Assembly (NCBI GenBank): GCA_025058985.1 | Contig: JANXEB010000115.1 | Coordinates: 1 to 18,128 of the forward strand | DNA length: 18,128 nt | Origin: Candidatus Aenigmatarchaeota archaeon | Lineage (GTDB): Archaea > Aenigmatarchaeota > Aenigmatarchaeia > CG10238-14 > SpSt-28 | Direction: 5' to 3' | Shown here: piece after piece, positions 6,990-13,672 of the stretch | Numbering within the stretch: the stretch's first letter is position 1 | How the letters are laid out: each line of letters begins with the position of its first letter | The notes under the pieces: model-generated | What the model saw: the letters and a program-made list of their open reading frames with translations, nothing else | What the model was told of the DNA's origin: nothing | Databases searched by the model: none | Position numbers and translations under genes: made by a program

Positions 6990-8006
6990 ATGCACACCAA
7001 GATTGACGACGTATTCGGCAACATCATTCCAAAAAGAAGCATGAACCCTGATAAAGAGATTGTAATAAAAATATTTGATAGTGAGTTTTTGCCAAAATTT
7101 ACAACATTACTACCTTTTAACAAAATAACAGAGCCGTTATATTATACTATACATATCAGAAGTTCTAAAGGTTTACTTTGTCTATTTTCATATTATTTGC
7201 AGAAAGAGTTTGATGGTGATTTAAACATAGCTCTTCTCTCTTCTTTATCTATAGAAGCTTTATCCGCAGCTAAACTTATTTTAGATGATATATTCGATAA
7301 AGATGAAATAAGAAGCGGCGTTGAATCCACATGGAAAAAATATGGCTTGAGAAAAGCTCTTCTTTCTATTGAATTGTCAAAAAACATTATCCTTGATAAA
7401 CTATATGAAGTTGATAAAAGAATCTATAGGGAATTGAAATATGCATGGGAAAATGGGTTAAAGGGATTCTTTTTTGAAGAGGAAATGTATAAGAAAAAGA
7501 ATGTTACGATTAACGACTGGTTAAAACTTATTCCTTTTTTTGCTCCTTTTGGTTTCTGCGCAGTAAAACTACTTAAAATAAATTCTAAAATCCCAAAAAA
7601 ATTATACAAAAATATTTACAAATATAATACCTATATTACTATCGCATGGGTATTTGATGATCCTTTAGAGGTCTTCTCATTAGAAAAGAGTAAAAAAATC
7701 TATTCTGATATACGAAATGGATATTATACACTTCCTATTGTGCTTTTACTTGATAAGATGAATGAAAGAGAAAAAACTTTTTTTGAAAAAACATTTGGAA
7801 AAGAAGAACACGTAGAAGAGATATTAGCGTTATTAAAAAGAAAGGAAATAGAAAAAGAATGTTTCAATATAGTTAGAAACTACCACAAAAAGGCAATGAA
7901 AGAATTAAAAGTTTTTTGGAACTCCGGTTACAATGAGAAGTTAAAACATATAATAAGAGCTTATTCTTATCTAAGAGCAACTAAATTGGGATGTGATTTT
8001 ATATGA
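6990..8006 (+). CDS. Diverged polyprenyl diphosphate synthase-like protein
   Basis: This 338-aa all-helical protein matches the isoprenyl diphosphate synthase fold. The first Asp-rich motif DDIFD is at 99-103, followed by the corresponding R-G/H segment. The second Asp-rich region FDDPLE is at 222-227, followed by SDIRNGYYTLP at 239-249. Several usual residues have changed: the N-terminal GKRxRP isopentenyl-diphosphate-binding motif is not recognisable (RSSKGLL at 57-63), RRG is RSG, the histidine of PTxH is Trp, the last DDxxD is DDPLE, and the Lys in GKxTLP is Tyr. Metal and allylic diphosphate binding look possible, but chain elongation with isopentenyl diphosphate is doubtful. It could be a terpene-synthase-like or prenyl-transferring enzyme. 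First gene of the operon; the stop overlaps the next ATG. Confidence 0.7.
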   Translation: MHTKIDDVFGNIIPKRSMNPDKEIVIKIFDSEFLPKFTTLLPFNKITEPLYYTIHIRSSKGLLCLFSYYLQKEFDGDLNIALLSSLSIEALSAAKLILDDIFDKDEIRSGVESTWKKYGLRKALLSIELSKNIILDKLYEVDKRIYRELKYAWENGLKGFFFEEEMYKKKNVTINDWLKLIPFFAPFGFCAVKLLKINSKIPKKLYKNIYKYNTYITIAWVFDDPLEVFSLEKSKKIYSDIRNGYYTLPIVLLLDKMNEREKTFFEKTFGKEEHVEEILALLKRKEIEKECFNIVRNYHKKAMKELKVFWNSGYNEKLKHIIRAYSYLRATKLGCDFI

Positions 8007-8923
8007 AAAGAATAATAATATCGTCAGTTGGTAAAAAAATTCTTTTTTCTACTGATATAAATAGCGTATATGATTTGATGACCTCAATATATCCAGCAAG
8101 AATTATTCCTGATTATGAAGTTTTGGAGTTTCGTGAAGACAATATATCTGAAGTTAATGGTTATATTGAATACTTATATGGAGAGCCAAAAGAATTAGTG
8201 AAATTTCCTAAAGTTACTACGTATGTTAAAAAATATAGTTTAGCTGAAACGAGCTTTTTAACACTTCAGCTACTTGAGAGATTGTGGGAGGAAGAAAATT
8301 TATATTGTGTAGAAGCGTCTGCAGTTTCAAAAAATAACAAAGGTATTTTAATTATAGGGAGGGAAAGAAGTGGAAAAACGAGACTGGCACTAGAGCTTTA
8401 TAAAGAAGGTTTTGATTTCATTTCGAACGAAAACACAGTAATATCCCCATTAAATAATACCATTGTTGGTGGTTCAAAAGTTGTTAATGTAAAGCCTTTT
8501 TATTTTGATGAAATTGATGAGGAAATTAAAAAATTAGCTATCGAACAAGAAAGTGATGAGAAAAATTACAAAACATATTTAATTGATTTAAGGAAAAATG
8601 AAAGAAGTAAGACTACAAGTAAAATATCTCTTATTGTTGAGCCTTTTATTTATCCTTATAAAGTTAGTTCTGGGCTAGTTTCCGAACTTCAAGAATTTTA
8701 TGTTAGAAATAATCTCATTAATTTGCCAGTTTTTTTAATGCGTGGAGCTTATGTTTGTCTGAATAAATTCAATTATTTTGGCAAAAGTATTGATACTGAA
8801 GAATTAGGAAGAAAAAGATGTGATTTGTTTTTTAATAAATTTGATGCTACCATCCCAAAATTTAGTATAATGGGGGATATAGAATATGTGAAAAACAAAG
8901 TAATAGAGTTGTTTGAAAAATGA
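8003..8923 (+). CDS. HprK/SerK-like P-loop kinase domain protein
   Basis: This 306-aa protein has an unrecognised N-terminal part (about 1-110) and then a kinase-like domain. The strand GILII leads into the Walker A loop GRERSGKT (119-126) and the helix RLALELYKEG. It continues FDFISNENTVI and a VVGGSKVVNVKP-like turn. The 'restrain the gene product, then GF-FISDE' layout is that of HPr kinase/phosphorylase C-terminal domains and the small SerK-type kinases found in biosynthetic clusters. The acidic residue normally following the strand is present as NEN rather than DD/DE. No HPr or phosphotransferase partner is visible, so the substrate may be a small molecule or protein of this pathway. Coupled to both neighbours by ATGA overlaps. 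Confidence 0.6.
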   Translation: MKRIIISSVGKKILFSTDINSVYDLMTSIYPARIIPDYEVLEFREDNISEVNGYIEYLYGEPKELVKFPKVTTYVKKYSLAETSFLTLQLLERLWEEENLYCVEASAVSKNNKGILIIGRERSGKTRLALELYKEGFDFISNENTVISPLNNTIVGGSKVVNVKPFYFDEIDEEIKKLAIEQESDEKNYKTYLIDLRKNERSKTTSKISLIVEPFIYPYKVSSGLVSELQEFYVRNNLINLPVFLMRGAYVCLNKFNYFGKSIDTEELGRKRCDLFFNKFDATIPKFSIMGDIEYVKNKVIELFEK

Positions 8924-9582
8924 AAAAAGTTATCTTACTTTCTGATGTTGTTGGAATCTGGATTTTCAATGATAAAAACGCATACAAAAAGTTAACTGAT
9001 AGTTTCTTTAGGAGACATAAAATAAACTTGAAATTGGTAGAAAAGGTTGATAAAGAGATCTTTCCAATTCTTGCAAAAATGGCTAGAAAAGGAGAAATTA
9101 CATATAGAGAGTGTATAGAAAAGTACTTTGAAGCTATAGACTCTAAGAATTACAAAAAATTAGCAAGAGAATATATAGAGTTTGAATTCAAAAATTTGAA
9201 GAAATATATCAAACTTTATAAATATTCAAGGTCAATTCTTCTCACACTTAAAAGGATGGGAGTAAAAATCATTGGTGTAAGGGATAGTGTCTATTCTGTG
9301 AAAGAAATGAAAAAAATTCTAAAAATATTGAAAATAGAAAGATATTTTGAAGGAATGTACACCTCTAATTCATGTAAGATGGAAAAACCAGAATTATTTC
9401 AACTATTTAAAAATGGAGAGAATAAAGTATTTTTGGGACATGATAGTGATGAACTTCTAGGAGCTAAGAAATACGGCTTTATAACAATAGGATTAAAAAA
9501 CCGAAAAGCAGATTATCACATTTCTTCAATCAAGCAATTACCAGGAGTTATAAAATGGTTAAAGAAAAAACGAAATTTATAG
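8920..9582 (+). CDS. HAD-superfamily hydrolase-like protein
   Basis: This 220-aa protein has HAD superfamily layout. Motif I strand VILLSD ends at D9, the presumed nucleophile. A helical cap follows (about 20-100), then motif II VKIIGVRDS near 115-123, a Lys-Pro motif III (KPELF, K156), and motif IV FLGHDSDELLGAKKYGF at 171-187. The second Asp of the usual DxD phosphatase motif is replaced by Val (DVV), and the usual GT after it is GI. Phosphatase activity may therefore be weak or altered; a dehalogenase-like, transferase or structural role is possible. The acidic metal cluster in motif IV is kept. Its 3' end overlaps the CTP-synthase-like gene by 28 nt. Confidence 0.7.
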   Translation: MKKVILLSDVVGIWIFNDKNAYKKLTDSFFRRHKINLKLVEKVDKEIFPILAKMARKGEITYRECIEKYFEAIDSKNYKKLAREYIEFEFKNLKKYIKLYKYSRSILLTLKRMGVKIIGVRDSVYSVKEMKKILKILKIERYFEGMYTSNSCKMEKPELFQLFKNGENKVFLGHDSDELLGAKKYGFITIGLKNRKADYHISSIKQLPGVIKWLKKKRNL

Positions 9583-11060
9583 TTGTTTATGGAGGAGGAA
9601 CTTCAGAGATAGGAAAGACACATATTTCTGCATCTATTGGCTACTTATTAAAAGAAAACGGTATTGATGTCTGTCCAGTAAAGTTCGACGGTTATCTTAA
9701 TTATAGTACAGGGAATATGTGCAAATATCATAAAACACAGAAATTAAAGGCATTTGGCGAAGAAGTTTTTGTTCTTGAAGACGGTACAGAATGTGACTCC
9801 GACTCTGGTATTTATGAAAGATTTTTAGGAATTAATTTGAATAAAGACTCCTATATAACTAATGGTAGATTATTATACGAGATTATAGAAAAAGATAGGG
9901 GTGAAGGAAAAATTTTGACGTTTAGGTCATTAAAAGAAGAGTATAAGAAAATTCTTATAAACAAGAAATGTGAGGTTGTGTTATTAGAAGTTGGTGGTAG
10001 TGTTGGAGATATCGAAAATAAACTTTTCTTAGAGACAATAGCTGAATTGTCTCATGAATATGCAACATTCGGTATCTTAATCGCTCCATTAATGGATCTT
10101 CATAAATCTACTACTTCAATTTCAAGTTCTCAAACCAAGTTAATAAGAATGTCGTTCCTAACGCTAACACAAATAGGAATGCGACCAGATATTATAATTT
10201 GTAGAGGTAAAGATACTAAGATAGATAAAAAAGTTTTGAATTTTATCAGAGAGGAAACAATAAATAGTGTTTTTTACATACCATTTGTTGATACAATTTA
10301 CGAGATACCATTCATCCTTTTAAAAAATAAAATTCCACATCTTATTTTTCAAAAGTTTCATATTAAGAAAAAAATCAAAAAAAGATATAGATTAGAGAAC
10401 ATTTTCAGAAAAACAGTTAACTTGAAAAAAACCATTAATTTACTAATAGTTGATAATATGGAATCTTGTGGTTCATACGTTTCTATAATAGATGCATTAA
10501 AATGTGCTGGAATTAAAGAAAATGTTAAAGTTAATATAGTTTGGGATGTGAAAAGGAAAGATTTTAAGCTTCATGGTATAGTACTACTTAATGATTATGA
10601 AAATATTAAGAGAAAATATGAATTGCTTAAGATAGCAAGAAAAAACAAAATACCTACAATAGGTATTGGTGGGGGGTTTTATTTCTTAGTTAACGACTTT
10701 GTTAGACATGTGCTCAAAAAAACATCTATAGTTAAACATGGTAGTTTAAAAGTTGGTTTACATAAAACTACTTTAGAGAAAAGTAGAGGAACAGAAAAAA
10801 TATTTGGAAAAAATACTATTTATGAAAGGCACAGACACTCCGAATATATAAATAATTATGAAATTCTCAGAAAATCCTTATTAAAGCCGATCGGATTTTC
10901 TGAAGAAGGTCATCTTGAAGTAGTTAAACTTAGCGACCATCCTTTTTATATTGGAGTTGCCTTTAATCCCGAATATTCTTCTAAACCTTTAAGTCCTCAT
11001 CCCATTTTACTTTCATTTATTCGTTCCATCAAAAAGAGATATAGATTACAGAAAGAATAA
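9555..11060 (+). CDS. CTP synthase paralogue with inactive glutaminase domain
   Basis: This 501-aa protein follows PyrG end to end. The synthetase domain (1-265) has the P-loop-like GGGTSEIGKT at 13-22, VKFDGYLN, EEVFVLEDGTECD, GIYERF and the LLEVGGSVGDIE block with E145. The KTKPTQ UTP-binding segment is SISSSQ at about 188-193, so both lysines are gone. The class I amidotransferase domain (about 290-501) retains ERHRHSEY and SPHPI blocks. However, the nucleophile motif GICLG is GIGGG (370-374), the GGFG oxyanion loop is missing, and FHPE is FNPE (N471). It cannot hydrolyse glutamine; use of free ammonia and a non-UTP substrate is inferred. The start ATG 9555 is supported by AGGAG at 9543-9547. 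Last gene of the operon; a separate housekeeping pyrG is expected elsewhere. Confidence 0.85.
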   Translation: MVKEKTKFIVVYGGGTSEIGKTHISASIGYLLKENGIDVCPVKFDGYLNYSTGNMCKYHKTQKLKAFGEEVFVLEDGTECDSDSGIYERFLGINLNKDSYITNGRLLYEIIEKDRGEGKILTFRSLKEEYKKILINKKCEVVLLEVGGSVGDIENKLFLETIAELSHEYATFGILIAPLMDLHKSTTSISSSQTKLIRMSFLTLTQIGMRPDIIICRGKDTKIDKKVLNFIREETINSVFYIPFVDTIYEIPFILLKNKIPHLIFQKFHIKKKIKKRYRLENIFRKTVNLKKTINLLIVDNMESCGSYVSIIDALKCAGIKENVKVNIVWDVKRKDFKLHGIVLLNDYENIKRKYELLKIARKNKIPTIGIGGGFYFLVNDFVRHVLKKTSIVKHGSLKVGLHKTTLEKSRGTEKIFGKNTIYERHRHSEYINNYEILRKSLLKPIGFSEEGHLEVVKLSDHPFYIGVAFNPEYSSKPLSPHPILLSFIRSIKKRYRLQKE

Positions 11061-11075
11061 CACCCCCAAATATTT

Positions 11076-11102
11076 ACTACTTTTAACAGTAGTCTGTTTT
11101 TT
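11076..11102 (+). terminator. Terminator-like hairpin after the island operon
   Basis: ACTACT (11076-11081) and AGTAGT (11088-11093) form a 6-bp hairpin with a 6-nt loop, followed by CTG and six T residues. It lies 15 bp after the stop of the last operon gene. The remaining spacer to 11169 is A/T rich and holds a second weak AATTTTT/AAAAATT repeat near 11127-11145, which could end the tRNA-Ser transcript on minus. Confidence 0.5.
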
Positions 11103-11169
11103 AGTTTACATGATAATTTCCTAAAATTTTTGTTTTAAAAATTAGTAGAAAACTTGCTAAATTAATAAA

Positions 11170-11282
11170 CGCCGGGGCTGGGATTTGAACCCAGAAGGAG
11201 CAAAAGCTCCACTAGCTCTCTTTCATTTATCGAACCTTGATTACTCAAGGCTAGCCCGTTAACCTGGTTCCGGCACCCCGGC
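11170..11282 (-). tRNA. tRNA-Ser (anticodon UGA) with one intron
   Basis: On minus, GCCGGGG (11282-11276) pairs with CCCCGGC (11177-11171), with discriminator G at 11170 as expected for serine. It is a class II tRNA: the long variable arm is GGAGC-TTTT-GCTCC. The T arm is CTGGG-TTCAAAT-CCCAG. The anticodon stem CTAGC/GCTAG encloses CTTGAG, a 26-nt intron, then A, giving anticodon TGA at 34-36. Mature length is 87 nt. Leucine was considered because of the long arm, but the anticodon and discriminator G favour serine. Its 3' end faces the accessory island; its 5' end is divergent from lsm. Confidence 0.93.
11218..11243 (-). other. tRNA-Ser intron, canonical position 37/38 (26 nt)
   Basis: Exon bases CCTTGA can pair with intron bases TCAAGG across a GTAA loop that contains the 5' splice site. 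The 3' part, ttcgataaatgaaagag, is unpaired in that fold. In the alternative canonical geometry CTTG faces AAAG (one mismatch) just before an AGA bulge. The 3' part matches 14 of 16 positions of the tail of tRNA-Lys intron 2. Confidence 0.75.
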
Positions 11283-11323
11283 AATATATATTTAAATTTA
11301 AATACTCTACAATATTTTATAAA
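11283..11323. promoter_or_regulatory. Divergent promoter, tRNA-Ser and lsm
   Basis: A 41-bp spacer has a TATA-like run at about 11288-11303 (tatttaaatttaaata), about 27 bp upstream of the lsm ATG. A second, at about 11312-11320 (attttataa), is about 30 bp upstream of the tRNA-Ser 5' end on minus. The two promoters overlap. Confidence 0.55.
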
Positions 11324-11545
11324 ATGAACTCTAACAGACCAATAGATGTTCTAGACAAAGCAAAAGGAAAGAGAATATTAGTAAAACTAAAAAATGGTGA
11401 AGAAATAACTGGAGATTTAGTAGCTTTAGATTTACACTTAAATATGTGGCTTGAAAATGCTGAAATAGTAAAAGAACAAACAAAAACCAAGATAGGAAAT
11501 ATTTTTTTGAGAGGAGATACAATAGTTTATTCAATAGTTCTATAA
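11324..11545 (+). CDS. lsm: Archaeal Sm-like RNA-binding protein (LSm/SmAP)
   Basis: This 73-aa protein has both Sm motifs. Sm1 spans about residues 17-46, with GKRILVKLKNGEEITGDLVA and DLHLNMWLENA including the Asn that contacts uridine. Sm2, GNIFLRGDTIVYSI, lies at about 57-70 with the RGD turn. Archaeal Sm proteins form heptameric or hexameric rings that bind U-rich RNA. Length is typical. The leaderless-type start fits the upstream TATA-like box. It is divergent from tRNA-Ser, and its 3' end overlaps the convergent rqcH by 19 nt. Confidence 0.96.
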   Translation: MNSNRPIDVLDKAKGKRILVKLKNGEEITGDLVALDLHLNMWLENAEIVKEQTKTKIGNIFLRGDTIVYSIVL

Positions 11546-13164
11546 ATTTCGGCAACACCAAAAGGAATCGATGAAGCAAGCATTTTTCTATCTATGTTTA
11601 TATTTTTTCCGATAATCGATTTTATATATTCTTCGATTTCTTCAATTTTTTTATTCCCAGGATAAATATAGAAAATGTATTTAAAGTTTGGTTTCACTAG
11701 TCTGTTATGAGAAACAAGAACCTTGCCACTTTCTATATCTATTCCCAAACATAGCTCAAGCTTAACATTTCTAATGAATTTTTTTTCTCCAACTATTCCA
11801 AAAGAACCAGTTGACATCCAACCTTCTTTAATTAGTTGTTCTGGCTTTACATAAAAAACATCACAATAATCAAACTTTAACAACCAAGCCTTTGAGTAAC
11901 AAGCTACAATTAAAGCAGCCTCTTCTAGTGTTGTTTTCGGAACTTCTTTTCCATTAGTTTTTATTATTGCAATTGGAGAACCTTTTATGTTTGCTTTCAT
12001 TACTATATCATCTCTACTAGCAAACTTTTTTACTAGTATTTCATTTTTATAAGAATTAGTGCCGATAACAACTAAAAAATTGTCAGAACTCACGAAATAT
12101 CTAAATTTTTTATACCAAGCATCTTCTTTTACTTCTTTAACAGATATTTTAGCTTTTAAATTTTCTAAAGTTTGTTTGTAGAAATTTATGTTTTCTTCAA
12201 CAGTTTTATTAAAAAAAAGCTTTATTCTGTTATCACCGAATTTTAAAAAGAAATAATCTTTACCTTCTTCCATTTCTATTCCACCTTCGTTTTTATAAAC
12301 ATTTACATTTTTTATAACATCTTCTATTATTTCCTTGTTTTCTTCTATTATTCTTGTTATTTCTTCCAAATCTTTTATTTGTTTTTCAATATCCTCTTTT
12401 TTTTCTACTTCAATCCTTTTCTTCTTTTTTCTTGGCAATGTAACTATTTCAAAAACCTTTTTTATAGTTTCGTTCAAGCTTTCATTTTCGTAACATATTC
12501 CATTTTCATCCTCATAGTTTATAGAAAAAGATGCCTTTGAATCTTTAATCACTAGATAGAATTTTTTTGAGTTAAACAGTTTATTAATTTCATTTTTTAT
12601 CGAATTAATTTCATAACTACTCAAAGAACTGCATTTTAAATTTTCATCTACTTTACAATTCTTTAGAATTTCTTTCGCATAAAAATTTCCAAGAAATAGA
12701 TTTTCGCTTAAGAAATCAACAACCCTTTTTTCAAATTTTTTTATTTCTTCTATTTCTTTTTCTATATTAGTTTTTCTCTCTTCGTATAAAACTTTGTACT
12801 TCCTTAAATGTGCTATGCCTTTATTATTTTCATCCAATAGAATTATATTTCCATTGCCAAAAAGTTTTACTATTAATTTAAACACACCTATGTTAAAACA
12901 AACAATTCTATCGAAATCTATTTGCTCTATATTTTCTATCAATTTATTGGAAATTAATCTAGAAATTACCATAGAAAATTTAGATCTTTTTCCTGTTATT
13001 GGCTTATCATCAAAAAAGAAAAAATATGGTAAAAAAATGTTTAAATAACCATTCTCAAGTTTTATAGAAAAGAATTTTTTATAACCTAGAAAATCCAATA
13101 TTTTTTTGTTAGTTAACAATTCCTTTATTTCCTTAAGTAAAGATTGAATTTCAACGCTCCTCAT
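11527..13164 (-). CDS. rqcH: RqcH/NEMF/Rqc2-family ribosome quality-control protein
   Basis: This 545-aa NFACT-family protein binds stalled large ribosomal subunits through peptidyl-tRNA and, in studied homologues, recruits tRNA for C-terminal tailing. The NFACT-N region carries the conserved Asp-Arg pair in IDFDRIV (D85, R86). A charged coiled-coil follows at about 248-345. The NFACT-R domain spans about 349-475, starting WYKKFRYFVSSDNFLVV and containing the EEAALIVACYSKAW and EGWMSTGSFGIVG blocks. A short C-terminal part follows. It is somewhat shorter than many archaeal relatives but has the parts in order. The ATG 13164 overlaps the end of scpB by 14 nt, so they are co-transcribed. Confidence 0.93.
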   Translation of the reverse strand: MRSVEIQSLLKEIKELLTNKKILDFLGYKKFFSIKLENGYLNIFLPYFFFFDDKPITGKRSKFSMVISRLISNKLIENIEQIDFDRIVCFNIGVFKLIVKLFGNGNIILLDENNKGIAHLRKYKVLYEERKTNIEKEIEEIKKFEKRVVDFLSENLFLGNFYAKEILKNCKVDENLKCSSLSSYEINSIKNEINKLFNSKKFYLVIKDSKASFSINYEDENGICYENESLNETIKKVFEIVTLPRKKKKRIEVEKKEDIEKQIKDLEEITRIIEENKEIIEDVIKNVNVYKNEGGIEMEEGKDYFFLKFGDNRIKLFFNKTVEENINFYKQTLENLKAKISVKEVKEDAWYKKFRYFVSSDNFLVVIGTNSYKNEILVKKFASRDDIVMKANIKGSPIAIIKTNGKEVPKTTLEEAALIVACYSKAWLLKFDYCDVFYVKPEQLIKEGWMSTGSFGIVGEKKFIRNVKLELCLGIDIESGKVLVSHNRLVKPNFKYIFYIYPGNKKIEEIEEYIKSIIGKNINIDRKMLASSIPFGVAEIYRTIE

Positions 13165-13645
13165 ATTTTACTATTTCTTTTTTTATTTCTTCTAATGGTT
13201 TTCCAAAATATTTTTCAACTTCTTGAGTTATTTTTATTAATCTAGTCCTGCCTTTTTTCTCTCTCCTTACAAACCCCTTTCTCTCTAAAAATTCCAAATA
13301 ATGATACGCTTTATTTCCTTGTATTTTCACTATTTCAGATTGTAAACAATTTTCTTTTAAAATAACTAAAGCTAAGGTTTTTAACATTCCGTTTGTTAAT
13401 TCACTAGTAGGAGCTACATTTTTAGCTAACTCAGCATACTCTGGTTTTACTCTAAATTCATAACCACTTGGTGTTTCAACAACAAGTATTCCATGCTCTT
13501 CTTTTTCGTATTCCTTTATAATTTCTTCTATTAAAGTTTTTAATTTTTTTCTATTGGAAATTCTAGATAAATTTGCTAAGACATCTAAGCTTAGTGGTTT
13601 ATCTGATGTAAATAGAAGAGCCTCTATCAAAGCTTTTTCTTTCAC
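13151..13645 (-). CDS. scpB: SMC-kleisin accessory protein ScpB
   Basis: This 164-aa protein of two winged-helix domains matches ScpB, the dimeric partner that binds the ScpA kleisin in SMC complexes and acts in chromosome organisation. Recognisable parts are EALLFTSDKPLSLDVLA near the N terminus, YEFRVKPEYAELAK around 66-79, and the second winged helix with ALVILKENCLQSEIVKIQG and FLERKGFVRREKKGR. The start codon is GTG at 13645; no in-frame ATG lies upstream. scpA is usually adjacent but is not in this window. The gene precedes rqcH with a 14-nt overlap and is divergent from rps2. Confidence 0.9.
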   Translation of the reverse strand: MKEKALIEALLFTSDKPLSLDVLANLSRISNRKKLKTLIEEIIKEYEKEEHGILVVETPSGYEFRVKPEYAELAKNVAPTSELTNGMLKTLALVILKENCLQSEIVKIQGNKAYHYLEFLERKGFVRREKKGRTRLIKITQEVEKYFGKPLEEIKKEIVKYEER

Positions 13646-13672
13646 ATAATATATTTTTCTAAATTATTTTTT
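13646..13672. promoter_or_regulatory. Compact divergent promoter, scpB and rps2
   Basis: Only 27 bp, nearly all A/T, separate the two starts. A TATA-like run at about 13648-13658 (taatatatttt) serves rps2. A TATA-like run on minus overlapping the rps2 start codon (cataaaaaataa) is about 26 bp upstream of the scpB GTG. Confidence 0.5.

Larger units (their letters stand above)
6024..11169. other. Accessory island between inward-facing tRNA-Lys and tRNA-Ser 3' ends
   Basis: This 5.1-kb segment lies between two tRNA genes in a stretch otherwise made of core archaeal genes. Its left part (about 6050-6880) holds broken genes at roughly 37-45% GC by hand count on sample lines, against about 25-32% on sampled core lines. 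Its right part is an intact four-gene operon of unknown role. I found no integrase, transposase or clear direct repeat, so an actual mobile element is not shown. Gene gain by recombination at tRNA ends is an inference. Confidence 0.5.
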
